From contig CALJTX010000040.1 in assembly GCA_937975705.1 (NCBI GenBank), positions 62,001 to 126,000 of the forward strand: a stretch of 64,000 nt of DNA. The letters are read 5' to 3'. Positions 42,796-51,311 of the stretch are shown here, piece after piece. Positions within the stretch are counted from its first letter, which is position 1. The number at the start of each line of letters is the position of its first letter. Made by a program: the position numbers and the translations under genes. The notes beneath the pieces were generated by a model that was not told the origin of the DNA, did not search any database, and saw only the letters and a list, made by a program, of their open reading frames with translations. The stretch comes from an uncultured Flavobacteriia bacterium (GTDB lineage: Bacteria > Bacteroidota > Bacteroidia > Flavobacteriales_D > Crocinitomicaceae).

Positions 42796-43356
42796 TCAGA
42801 TTAAGTTCTTCAAGAAAGGGTAGAGTCGTTGCGTAGGAAGGCCCATCACGTTGGTGTAAGAACCGCGTATTTCCACCACGCCGATATGGCCAATCCAGTC
42901 TTGTATGCCGTAAGCACCCGCTTTATCCATCGCTTGGTGTTGCTCTATGTAATGAATGATATCTGCTAGCTTGAGCTCCTGAAAGCGCACTGTTGTGCAA
43001 TCTACAAGTTGGTGCTCGCCACTGTTGTCCTTGATAACAACTCCTGTATACACTTCATGGCTTTGCCCTGATAGTTTTTGCAACATTTCAATCGCTTCGG
43101 CTTTATTTGCTGGCTTGCCCAATACTTCGCCGTTGAGATAAACAATGGTATCGGCACAAATGAGCCTTTCGTCTGAGGTCAGTTGAGGCCAAATAGCCGC
43201 TATTTTCTTGTGGCATATGGATAAAACCAATTCTTCAGGCCCAGCTGTAGGGTCAAAGGATTCGTCTGCATCGGCAGTCACTACGCGAAAGTCAAATCCG
43301 AGTTCTGCTAATAGCGTTTTTCTTCTTGGGGAGGCTGATCCGAGTACGAGTTGCAT
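42796..43356 (-). CDS. maf: Maf-family nucleoside-triphosphate pyrophosphatase
   Basis: Hydrolyses non-canonical or UTP/dTTP-type nucleotides as a house-cleaning enzyme. The 186-residue protein has LGSASPRRKTLL (about 5-16), ADADESFDPT, the CADTIVYLNGEVLGKP catalytic segment (about 68-83), and SHEVYTGV and DKAGAYGIQD motifs. It ends a four-gene minus-strand run, with one base between it and the UbiA gene. Confidence 0.95.
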   Translation of the reverse strand: MQLVLGSASPRRKTLLAELGFDFRVVTADADESFDPTAGPEELVLSICHKKIAAIWPQLTSDERLICADTIVYLNGEVLGKPANKAEAIEMLQKLSGQSHEVYTGVVIKDNSGEHQLVDCTTVRFQELKLADIIHYIEQHQAMDKAGAYGIQDWIGHIGVVEIRGSYTNVMGLPTQRLYPFLKNLI

Positions 43357-43357
43357 C

Positions 43358-44278
43358 TTAAAAATATAAACAAGTCAAACCTAGTATGAGTGCAATAGTG
43401 GGAAGCCAGCGAAAATACTTGGCCAAAAGATCTGGTGCGAGGAAATATGCAACAAAACCCACTAGAAATAAGCCCTCTAGTAGACCTAAAACTATTGATG
43501 TATATAAACTTGGTAGTGAAAAATCAGAAATGAGTTGGAGGATCAGAAAAAACACCGCAGGAAGCTGAAGAATGATCAAGGCTAAAAGCGTTGCTTTTTT
43601 TGTCCCGATTTTGCGCGGGATTGTAGGCGCGTCTATCAGGCTATCGCCGGGAATGTCATGGATATCTTTGATGATTTCTCTGCTGAGATTGATGAAAAAA
43701 GCACAGATAGCCACAAAATAAATAAAGCGATAATCTAAAAACGTGGACCAAGTTTCTTCTTGATAAGAGGAGAAGCGGGTCTGGCGTTCATTGAGTACTT
43801 GAAAAAACCAGCTAGACAAAAACAACACCAATCCGGGTAAGGCGGCAAGTACAACTATGCCCAATACCAGTTTGCGTTTCCAATATGCGCTGTAAAACCA
43901 CAGCAAGTTAATGCTCAAGAGGTGCACAAACACAAAAATCAGGGTGTCGTAGTGCCAGGATAGGACCACAGCCATTAAGAATCCGAGAATATTCAGAATC
44001 CAGTTGGCTAGAATTGCCCAGCGCTTGGCCATATATATTGTGAGGACCAGCGCGTCGGGTTTGTTGATCCGGTCGGCTTTGAGGTCAAAGTAATCATTGA
44101 TGATGTGTCCGGCAGCGGCAATAATGAGCGTGGAGCAGATCAATAAACCGTAGTGAAACGGATGAAAATCTATGACTTCATATGGGTTTTGCTTGTGTAA
44201 AAAATAGGATACACCAAGCATGGCAAACAAAATAGCCAATAAATTTTTGACGCGAATCAATCTTAAAAATGGGATCAT
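43358..44278 (-). CDS. UbiA-family prenyltransferase (geranylgeranylglycerol-phosphate synthase-like)
   Basis: A 306-residue inner-membrane prenyltransferase with about eight hydrophobic helices. The two aspartate-rich Mg-diphosphate motifs are NDYFDLKADRINKPD (about 64-78) and REIIKDIHDIPGD (about 193-205). In Bacteroidota this branch, next to maf, is usually annotated as geranylgeranylglycerol-phosphate geranylgeranyltransferase; the acceptor is not readable here. Its ATG overlaps the OmpA/PD40 stop (ATGA). Confidence 0.88.
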   Translation of the reverse strand: MIPFLRLIRVKNLLAILFAMLGVSYFLHKQNPYEVIDFHPFHYGLLICSTLIIAAAGHIINDYFDLKADRINKPDALVLTIYMAKRWAILANWILNILGFLMAVVLSWHYDTLIFVFVHLLSINLLWFYSAYWKRKLVLGIVVLAALPGLVLFLSSWFFQVLNERQTRFSSYQEETWSTFLDYRFIYFVAICAFFINLSREIIKDIHDIPGDSLIDAPTIPRKIGTKKATLLALIILQLPAVFFLILQLISDFSLPSLYTSIVLGLLEGLFLVGFVAYFLAPDLLAKYFRWLPTIALILGLTCLYF

Positions 44279-46296
44279 GGTACTATTTTATAACAGGTTC
44301 TGCGGTTCTTCTGGTGTGCGGCCTCAATTTGCGTGGCTTCGCTCAATGCTGCAATGGCTGCATTGCTGACAATTGGCTGGGTGGAGCCATAACCTTTAAA
44401 GGTGAGTCTGTTTGCTGCAATGCCTTCTAGAATTAAGAATTCATATACCGCTTTGGCGCGTGCTTCAGACAACTGCAGGTTTTTTGTAGCATCGCCACGG
44501 CTATCTGTGTGGCCTTGGATTTCAATTTTGAGTTGTGGATTTTTGCGCAAGTAGTTACTGAGGTTGCTCAATTCTACTTTAGATTCAGGTCTAAGGGTGG
44601 CTTTTCCGAGGTCAAAGAAGACATTATTGAGGATGTTTTCTGCCGTTGAATTCAACGGATTGAGGGGCATGTCGAGCAAGTAGCTTTTCGCACCGGCTAA
44701 GTTGGTCAAGTCAAAATTGAGTGAAAAAGGATGGTAGCCCGGATGGTTGACCAGCACTGCATAACTGCGGTTGATGGGTAGTGGCACCGTGATTTTGCCA
44801 TCAAATGCATCGGCAAGTCCGTCAAAAACTTTTTGACTGTTGGAAAGGTCTGTGAGCTCAATATGAGCAGCCAGTTTTTTGTTGTTGCTTGCGTCAAAAG
44901 AAGTGCCTTCAAAGTAGAACGTTTGAACAGCTTGGAGTTCTGAGGGTAGTTCAAAGGTGTAGATATCGAGGCCACCATAACCACCTTGTCGGTCAGAGGC
45001 AAAAAAAGCGATGTCGCCTTGGGCAGACACTAACAATGAGTTTTCATCGAAGCGGGTGTTGATGGGGTAGCCTAGATTGATGGGTTTGCTCCAATTGCCT
45101 TTGGCATCTTTTCTACTCATAAACAAGTCAGATCCACCGAGCCCGATGTGTCCGCGGGAGGCAAAATAGAGCGTAGAACCATCCGGATGGATTTGAACGG
45201 ATTCTTCGTTTGATGGCGTATTGATCACATTAGAAAGTCTTTGTGCTTCAGACCAAATACCGTTTTCAAGTAAGTTGGAAACGTAGATATCGCTGTTGGC
45301 ACGCCCTTCCCTCGAGCGCACGGCACGAATAAAATAGAGCGTCTGGCCATCTGCACTTAAGGAGGGTTGGGTTTCCCAATTGGCTGTATTGACCTGACCT
45401 GGTAAGTTTACTGGGGTGGTCCAGCGGCCATTGATTTTTTGCGTAATGAAAAGGTCGCATGAGCCTTTTCCAGTGCGGTTGTCGCCGTAGTTTGTACCAG
45501 ATGGGTCCGTACAAGCTACAAAAATGATGGTCTTGCCATCGCCTGAGATGGTGGGTGCGCCTTCATTCCAGGAGGTGTTGATGTTGGCAGGCATTGGCTT
45601 GGAGCGTGTCCAAATTTGCGCCTTAGGGTCGTAAGAAGAGACATAAAAATCTTCTTGTTCATCTTGGTGTCCGTCCTGGATACTTGGTAGTCTTCTGGTA
45701 AACAATAGTTGTTGTCCATCGACGGTGAGGGTAGGGTAGTACTCTGGAAACGGGGTGTTGATACCTTCGCCAGCATTGCGTGGCTCAAAGGGTTTCGGGT
45801 TGTTGATAGCGGCTATAGAAAACTCAGCGCTGGCCTTGATTTGATAAGCTTGAGCTTGGAATTTTTCGTTGGCATTCGGATTTTTCAGAAAGATATCGAT
45901 AGTTTGCAACGCTTCTTTGTAATTGCCTATGGTCAGTTGGCAGATGGCGAGAAAAAAATGGGTATTGCCGCTTATACTGTGTGTTGGGTCTATTTCCAAG
46001 GCTTTTTGATAGGCAACTGCTGCAGCGGCATATTTGCGTTGGTATTCTAGAAATTCAGCTTGGAGTAAATAAGCTTCCCAAAAGTTGGGATCTTTGGAAA
46101 TAGCGGCATTGAGCAGAAGGATACCTTCTTCATAATTGGGCGCGCCAGTTTGGGGGTTGCGCTTTTCAGTGGGTGCTTTTTGAGCTGCTTCAAAAAGTTT
46201 GATGGCTTTTTTACTCGTGCTTGAGTAGGGGAATTGTGCAAAAACCGCTTGAAATGTAAGGAAGAAAGAAAGGAGCAAAAAATGTTTAAACCTCAT
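44275..46296 (-). CDS. TPR-PD40-OmpA outer-membrane protein
   Basis: A 673-residue exported protein with signal peptide (LSFFLTFQAVFAQ). Domains in order: TPR repeats (about 55-165, AAAVAYQKALEIDP), PD40 beta-propeller repeats (about 185-450, PTLTVDGQQLLFTRR, PTISGDGKTIIFVA, PSLSADGQTLYFIR), a beta-sandwich and an OmpA peptidoglycan-binding domain (about 555-670, IEIQGHTDSRGDATKNLQLSEARAKAV). Likely an envelope scaffold linking outer membrane and cell wall. Such proteins are common in Bacteroidota and several act in type IX secretion or gliding, but I cannot place it further. It overlaps queE by 4 bases. Confidence 0.9.
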   Translation of the reverse strand: MRFKHFLLLSFFLTFQAVFAQFPYSSTSKKAIKLFEAAQKAPTEKRNPQTGAPNYEEGILLLNAAISKDPNFWEAYLLQAEFLEYQRKYAAAAVAYQKALEIDPTHSISGNTHFFLAICQLTIGNYKEALQTIDIFLKNPNANEKFQAQAYQIKASAEFSIAAINNPKPFEPRNAGEGINTPFPEYYPTLTVDGQQLLFTRRLPSIQDGHQDEQEDFYVSSYDPKAQIWTRSKPMPANINTSWNEGAPTISGDGKTIIFVACTDPSGTNYGDNRTGKGSCDLFITQKINGRWTTPVNLPGQVNTANWETQPSLSADGQTLYFIRAVRSREGRANSDIYVSNLLENGIWSEAQRLSNVINTPSNEESVQIHPDGSTLYFASRGHIGLGGSDLFMSRKDAKGNWSKPINLGYPINTRFDENSLLVSAQGDIAFFASDRQGGYGGLDIYTFELPSELQAVQTFYFEGTSFDASNNKKLAAHIELTDLSNSQKVFDGLADAFDGKITVPLPINRSYAVLVNHPGYHPFSLNFDLTNLAGAKSYLLDMPLNPLNSTAENILNNVFFDLGKATLRPESKVELSNLSNYLRKNPQLKIEIQGHTDSRGDATKNLQLSEARAKAVYEFLILEGIAANRLTFKGYGSTQPIVSNAAIAALSEATQIEAAHQKNRRTCYKIVP

Positions 46297-46901
46297 GGAA
46301 TTTGCATGTATTTATGCGTCTGTAACGAGATTTTCCATTTTTTGTTGCGTTTGATGTAGTCGATGATGAGGGGTAAAAAGCGATCTTGTTTTTCCCATTC
46401 GGTTTGTAAGTACAAAACACATGTTTTTGATACTTTGGCAGCGTGCTGCTCTGCCCATTCAAAGTCAGATGGGTGTGCAATGACTACCTTGAGTTCTTGC
46501 GCCAGCGCATAAGCTTCAGCTATGGGTGCTTTGAATTTTTTTGGTGAAAAACAATACCAATCGATATGTCCTTTGAGTGGATGCACGCCTGCCGTTTCGA
46601 TCGCGATTTCGTAGCCTTTGGCCTTTAGGGCACTGGTGAGTTCATGGAGGTTGTGCATGGTGGGTTCGCCGCCGGTGATGACGACAAAATCTGTGGGTGT
46701 TTGCCCCACTGCAGCTACAATTGTTTCGATGCTGAGGTATTGGCTAGGTGAGATATCCCAACTTTCTTTGACGTCGCACCAGACACAGCCTACGTCACAG
46801 CCTGCTAAACGTATAAAATAGGCTGCTCTTCCGCTATGACTTCCCTCACCTTGAAGGGTATAGAAGTGCTCCATGACGGGCAAAGTTGACTGTTGTATCA
46901 T
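46293..46901 (-). CDS. queE: 7-carboxy-7-deazaguanine synthase
   Basis: Radical-SAM enzyme that contracts the pterin ring to form the deazaguanine core of queuosine. The 202-residue protein begins with the FYTLQGEGSHSG motif, has the radical-SAM cysteines C35, C39 and C42 (CDVGCVWC), VITGGEPTMHN (about 73-83), and IETAGVHPL. Other que genes are not in view. A near-consensus promoter element TAACTTTA ends 4 bases before the ATG. Confidence 0.94.
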   Translation of the reverse strand: MIQQSTLPVMEHFYTLQGEGSHSGRAAYFIRLAGCDVGCVWCDVKESWDISPSQYLSIETIVAAVGQTPTDFVVITGGEPTMHNLHELTSALKAKGYEIAIETAGVHPLKGHIDWYCFSPKKFKAPIAEAYALAQELKVVIAHPSDFEWAEQHAAKVSKTCVLYLQTEWEKQDRFLPLIIDYIKRNKKWKISLQTHKYMQIP

Positions 46902-46923
46902 TTGGTAAAGTTACCTAAAATGT

Positions 46924-46931
46924 TAAATTTG
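46924..46931 (+). promoter_or_regulatory. -7 promoter element for the PCMD-like gene
   Basis: TAAATTTG matches TAnnTTTG, 15 bases before the ATG at 46947, in the divergent gap with queE. Confidence 0.5.
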
Positions 46932-46946
46932 TTCTAAATCAATCTC

Positions 46947-47873
46947 ATGAAAGCACACTTACTATCCGCAATATTACTGACGACTACCCTTCATGCACAG
47001 CAAATCGGTAATGCCGGATTCGAAAACTGGGATAACCTTGGTTCCAATCAAGAAGAACCCACCAACTGGTCTTCATTCAAAACGGCAACAGGAAGCTTCG
47101 CGACATTCGCGTCCAAACAAGTCGAGCGCTCTACAAACGTTCGTTCGGGTGCTACAGGCAGTTATTGCGCTAGAATTTGGTCCAAAAGTACTTTAGGAAT
47201 CGTTGCCAATGGCGTCGTAACTACAGGTCGAATGAATATGGGAAGTTCAAACCTGAGCAGCCCAGATAATTACAATTATTCAGTATTGACAGATGCGGCC
47301 TTTTCGGAGTCGCTGACTTTAGCGCCAGATTCTATTGTTTTTTGGGCACGTTACACCGCTGCTGCTGGGCAACAGGCAGGCATGCACGCGATTATTCACG
47401 ATCAGTTTGCCGTTCAGGATCCGCTCAATACGGCGTCCGAAGCATTTGTAGTGGCTGATGCTGATTTTCAATTTTCCCCGACCAATACTACCTGGATGCG
47501 TTTTTCAGTTCCTTTCAACTATACGGTCAATACCGGGTTGGCGCCAAAATTCATCTTACTGACCTTTACTACCAATCACATACCAGGCGGAGGTAGTGCC
47601 AATGATGAAGTACTGATTGATGATGTAGAATTGATTTATAATCTTGTGGGGATAGCGGCTCATAAAGAACAGCAAGGCCCTATTATTTCTATCGATGAAA
47701 ATAACTTGGTGCTTATCGAAGGCCCAATGCCCCAAGAAAAAGTGGAGATTTACAAGTTGTCAGGTCAATTGCTGCAACAAACAACTGTTGCTCAAGTAAA
47801 TGGTACGGCTTTGCCTTCTGGCTTTTATTTGATCCGCTGTGCAGCAGAAGTAGCCAAAATTTACGTGCCTTAG
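46947..47873 (+). CDS. PCMD-like secreted protein with C-terminal T9SS sorting signal
   Basis: A 308-residue exported protein with signal peptide (ILLTTTLHAQ). The mature start (IGNAGFENWDNLGSNQEEPTNW) and the beta-rich body with SIVFWARYTA and DEVLIDDVELIY match the PCMD/carbohydrate-binding-like domains of Bacteroidota. The last ~70 residues (IYKLSGQLLQQTTVA, LPSGFYLIRC) look like a type A T9SS sorting domain. I infer export and surface attachment by the type IX system. Its stop overlaps the cinA stop by 4 bases. Confidence 0.78.
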   Translation: MKAHLLSAILLTTTLHAQQIGNAGFENWDNLGSNQEEPTNWSSFKTATGSFATFASKQVERSTNVRSGATGSYCARIWSKSTLGIVANGVVTTGRMNMGSSNLSSPDNYNYSVLTDAAFSESLTLAPDSIVFWARYTAAAGQQAGMHAIIHDQFAVQDPLNTASEAFVVADADFQFSPTNTTWMRFSVPFNYTVNTGLAPKFILLTFTTNHIPGGGSANDEVLIDDVELIYNLVGIAAHKEQQGPIISIDENNLVLIEGPMPQEKVEIYKLSGQLLQQTTVAQVNGTALPSGFYLIRCAAEVAKIYVP

Positions 47874-49108
47874 TTGGTTTTAAGGTAATGGCGCAGCCAA
47901 TTCATGGCGCTCAAAACAGTCATTTCTAGGTTGCGCTCTCTGTTGTCGCCAAACTGAAATTTTTGTGCAATAGTACCGTTGGGCCCACTCAAACCTACCC
48001 ATACCATACCTACCGGTTTGTCAATGCTGCCTCCTGTCGGGCCTGCTACACCCGTTGTAGACAAGCAATAATCTACGCCTAAAAGTCGACGGCCGTTGGC
48101 TGCCATTTCGATAGCAACTTCTTCGCTCACGGCGCCATATTGTTCCAAAACCGCAGCGTTTACCTCTGCTATTTTGACTTTCAGTTCATTTGAGTAGGTA
48201 AGGAGCGCTCCTTGGTAATAAGCAGATGCGCCCGAGATGCGCGCAATGTGTTGGGCAAGTAAGCCCGCCGTACAACTTTCTACCGTACCAACTGTGGCCT
48301 GTTTGTTTAATAGCTCTTGCCCAAGCGCTGCTTCAAGTGTGGTTTCGCCATAGCCAAAAATATGTGCAGAAAGGCGCGTTTCCAATTCTTCAAAAAAGCG
48401 ATCGATGCGCGCTGCATTTTCTTGACCAGTGTAAGAACTAAGGCGAAGTTTGACCATGCCCGGTGAAGGGAGGTAGGCCAAGCCCAAACCTGCGGCTCTG
48501 ACGCGGTCTTCCCAATCGGCTATTTGATCTGCAAGAAAAGACTCTCCAATCCCTTGTATATGCATGGTTTTATGGTAGAGTGTTGTGCCAGCATAGCGTT
48601 TTTCGAGTAGCGGAAAGGCTTCTTCGGTCATGATTGTTTTCATTTCGTAGGGAACGCCCGGCAAAGAAATGAAAATGACATTTTTGTGTTCAAACCACAT
48701 ACCGGCTGCTGTGCCGCGTCTGTTTTTGAGAATGGTTGCTTTAGTTGGTAGGGCTGCTTGTTGCACATTGACCTCAAGCATGGGTTTGTTGCGGCTCGCA
48801 AAAAAACCTTCGATTTGCTCGAGCGTAGCCTGGTGAATTTCCAAGGGGCTGTCAAAATACTGAGCTAAAGTATATTTGGTGAGGTCGTCTTTTGTTGGGC
48901 CTAGGCCACCGGTAATGATGATGCAGTTGCTGCTTGGCAAAATAGCGTCGAGTGCTTTGGTAATGGCTTCGGGTTTGTCTTCAATGACAAGCGCGCGCTG
49001 CACCTGGTAACCACGACTAGACATTTCTTGCCCTATCCAGGCGGCGTTTGTATTGATGGTTTGCCCAATGAGCAATTCGTCGCCAATAGCAAGAACTTCT
49101 ACTTTCAT
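47870..49108 (-). CDS. cinA: CinA-family nicotinamide-nucleotide amidohydrolase
   Basis: A two-domain 412-residue protein: the N-terminal molybdopterin-binding-like domain (about 1-170; EVLAIGDELLIGQTINTNAAWIG, CIIITGGLGPTKDDLTK) and the C-terminal PncC deamidase (about 255-405; VGTVESCTAGLLAQHIA, TGVAGPTGGSIDKPVG). It recycles nicotinamide mononucleotide and may act in DNA-damage or competence contexts. The start giving MKVEVLAIGDEL overlaps the RlmD-like stop by 4 bases (ATGA); a longer reading is rejected. Confidence 0.94.
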   Translation of the reverse strand: MKVEVLAIGDELLIGQTINTNAAWIGQEMSSRGYQVQRALVIEDKPEAITKALDAILPSSNCIIITGGLGPTKDDLTKYTLAQYFDSPLEIHQATLEQIEGFFASRNKPMLEVNVQQAALPTKATILKNRRGTAAGMWFEHKNVIFISLPGVPYEMKTIMTEEAFPLLEKRYAGTTLYHKTMHIQGIGESFLADQIADWEDRVRAAGLGLAYLPSPGMVKLRLSSYTGQENAARIDRFFEELETRLSAHIFGYGETTLEAALGQELLNKQATVGTVESCTAGLLAQHIARISGASAYYQGALLTYSNELKVKIAEVNAAVLEQYGAVSEEVAIEMAANGRRLLGVDYCLSTTGVAGPTGGSIDKPVGMVWVGLSGPNGTIAQKFQFGDNRERNLEMTVLSAMNWLRHYLKTN

Positions 49109-50538
49109 GCTTTTTTGAATTTGGCGATCGCTTCGATGTGGCCTGTGTGTGGAAATTGATCCACTAAAGCATACTTTTCGAGCACATAACCGGCATCGGC
49201 TAGCGTGGCAGCATCTCGGGCTTGTGTAGAAGGGTTGCAACTGATGTACACAATGCTGTCGGCATCGAGTGCAATCACTTTTTGTAGTGTTTTGGGTGCA
49301 ATTCCAGCACGTGGCGGATCTAGCATGATGCGCTTGATCTTTCCTTGAAAATCGGGATATTCTCTAAGAAATTTACCGACGTCGGCCGCAAAAAACTCGA
49401 CGCTGTGGATGCCATTTTTAGCGGCGTTTTGCTTGGCGTCTTCAATCGCTTTTTCGACGATATCGACACCAATTATGCGGACTTCAGGGTTGCGTTTTGC
49501 CATGAGCTGGCCAATCGTGCCGGTACCGCAGAACAAGTCCATAGCGATATCTCCGGGTTCAAAGGCGTCTTCAAAAAGGTAGTCGAGGGCTTTGTCGTAG
49601 AGGAGTTCGGCACATGATGGATTGGTCTGAAAAAAACTCTCCATGCTGATTTGAAAACGCAAACCGGCGAGTTCTTCTTCGATGACTGCTTGCCCAAAAA
49701 TGAGTTGTGAGTGGCCGTTTTCGATTTTAGCGCGGTCGGCAACGTTGTCGTTGATGGTATGCCATAGCCCAGCAATTCTGCCCGGATGCAGCGCCTGTAA
49801 AAAAGTTGCAAAGGCATGTACATCAAATTGGTCGATGCCTTCATTGGAAGTGACTAAATTGACGAGGAGTTGGTCGTTGAGAAACGATTTGCGCACCACG
49901 ATATGTCTGAAGAATCCCTTTTTTTGAGGTGGATGCCAAGCTGGAAGTCCTGTTTTTTGTAAAAAGATGCGCAGTTCTTTGAGTTGGGTTTCCCATTGTT
50001 CATCAAAAAGACCGCTGGCTTTGTTGAGGCTCTCGACTTTCCACCAGGTGCCGCGCCGTTTAAAACCTAAGGCAAAAGCGTCGTCGAGTTCTTCGTTGGT
50101 TTGCAGGTCGTGTTCGATGCAAGAAAAACTGTACTCCATTTTGTTGCGGTAGTGGTAGTGCTGTGGCGACGAAATGAAACAGTCGAATTTTTCAGGGCTA
50201 TTTTGTATGCCGCTCAAGCGCGCAAAAGTAGAAAGTGTGCTCTCCTTTTTGTATTGTTCTTGGATAGCAACCGGAACATGAATATATGGACCTCCTGAAA
50301 TTTCTTGGAAGTCTGAAACGGTCTCGATTTCGGCACGTTGCAGCACCTCGAGCAATTTGGCTTCTGCAAAAGTTTTGCGCTTGGTTTCAATTTTTGCCCG
50401 AACGCGTTGCCCAGGAAAGGTGTTGTCTACAAATACGACAAACGGCCCTTTATCGGTTTCAATTCTTGCAATTCCACGCCCTCCAAAAGCATAATCTACA
50501 ATTTGGAGTTCGATTTCTTGAGCGCGTTGTAAGATCAT
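49105..50538 (-). CDS. RlmD/TrmA-family rRNA (uracil-C5) methyltransferase without Fe-S ligands
   Basis: A 477-residue RNA methyltransferase. Domains: TRAM RNA-binding domain (about 5-65), central domain, and SAM domain with MDLFCGTGTIGQLM (about 315), IMLDPPRAGIAPKTL and the catalytic cysteine in YISCNPST. The TRAM-containing layout fits RlmD (23S U1939). However, the position of the Fe-S cysteine cluster (CGGC in RlmD) here reads SGGP (81-84) and no replacement cysteine set is seen nearby, so no 4Fe-4S cluster is predicted. Its ATG overlaps the lpxA stop. Confidence 0.88.
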   Translation of the reverse strand: MILQRAQEIELQIVDYAFGGRGIARIETDKGPFVVFVDNTFPGQRVRAKIETKRKTFAEAKLLEVLQRAEIETVSDFQEISGGPYIHVPVAIQEQYKKESTLSTFARLSGIQNSPEKFDCFISSPQHYHYRNKMEYSFSCIEHDLQTNEELDDAFALGFKRRGTWWKVESLNKASGLFDEQWETQLKELRIFLQKTGLPAWHPPQKKGFFRHIVVRKSFLNDQLLVNLVTSNEGIDQFDVHAFATFLQALHPGRIAGLWHTINDNVADRAKIENGHSQLIFGQAVIEEELAGLRFQISMESFFQTNPSCAELLYDKALDYLFEDAFEPGDIAMDLFCGTGTIGQLMAKRNPEVRIIGVDIVEKAIEDAKQNAAKNGIHSVEFFAADVGKFLREYPDFQGKIKRIMLDPPRAGIAPKTLQKVIALDADSIVYISCNPSTQARDAATLADAGYVLEKYALVDQFPHTGHIEAIAKFKKA

Positions 50539-51311
50539 ATCATGCCGCGTATTACGCCGTTTTCTGCTGTTTGAATAAAACCAATGATTTCTTCGCGAAG
50601 CGGGCTCTGCGCCATGGTGTCTTCGACTATTTTGATGCCTTTAGACACATTGCTATTCTGAACATAAAGGATGCGGTAGATGTCTTCGATTTCTCTAACT
50701 TGTTCTTCAGTGAAGCCGCGTCTTCTGAGGCCCACTGAGTTCACACCTGCAAAAGAAAGTGGCTCTCTGGCTGCTTTTACATAAGGCGGGACATCTTTTC
50801 TGATCAATGAAGCACCGCCAATAAATGCGTGCTTGCCAATGTGTGTAAATTGTTGTGCAGCAGCTTTGCCCTCGAGTATGGCCCAGTCGTCTATGGTGAC
50901 GTGGCCAGAAAGGCCTGTGTAGCTCGCTAAAATGACGTTATTGCCAATTTGACAATCGTGGGCGATGTGGACGTAAGTCATGAGCAGGCAGTTGTCGCCT
51001 ATGGTTGTTTTGAGCTTGTCGTTGGTGCCGCGGTGGATGGTTACGCATTCGCGGATTTTGGTATGGTTGCCAATTTCGACCGTTGTGTATTCGTTACCGA
51101 ATTTAAGGTCTTGAGGAATCACGCCTACACTGGCGCCTGGAAAGACATCACAATCTTCGCCTAGGCGGGTTCCAGGATACAGCACTGCATTGGAGTGGAT
51201 GTGACAACCGTTGCCAATAATGACATCCGGATGAATGACAGCAAATGGGTCTATGCGGACGTTTTGCCCAATTTGTGCATCGAGGGAAACAGAGGCGAGG
51301 TTGGATATCAT
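50535..51311 (-). CDS. lpxA: UDP-N-acetylglucosamine acyltransferase
   Basis: Performs the first step of lipid A synthesis, O-acylation of UDP-GlcNAc by acyl-ACP. The 258-residue left-handed beta-helix (hexapeptide repeats, for example NCLLMTYVHIAHDCQIGNNVIL) has the catalytic histidine in AHDCQIG, and GLRRRGF near the helical C-terminus. Its start overlaps the LpxC-FabZ stop by 4 bases, and its end overlaps the RlmD-like ATG by 4. Confidence 0.97.
   Translation of the reverse strand: MISNLASVSLDAQIGQNVRIDPFAVIHPDVIIGNGCHIHSNAVLYPGTRLGEDCDVFPGASVGVIPQDLKFGNEYTTVEIGNHTKIRECVTIHRGTNDKLKTTIGDNCLLMTYVHIAHDCQIGNNVILASYTGLSGHVTIDDWAILEGKAAAQQFTHIGKHAFIGGASLIRKDVPPYVKAAREPLSFAGVNSVGLRRRGFTEEQVREIEDIYRILYVQNSNVSKGIKIVEDTMAQSPLREEIIGFIQTAENGVIRGMI

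Noticed and set aside
50286..50738. 150-residue frame opposite the rlmD-like/lpxA junction
   Set aside because: Cysteine- and phenylalanine-rich shadow crossing two real genes.
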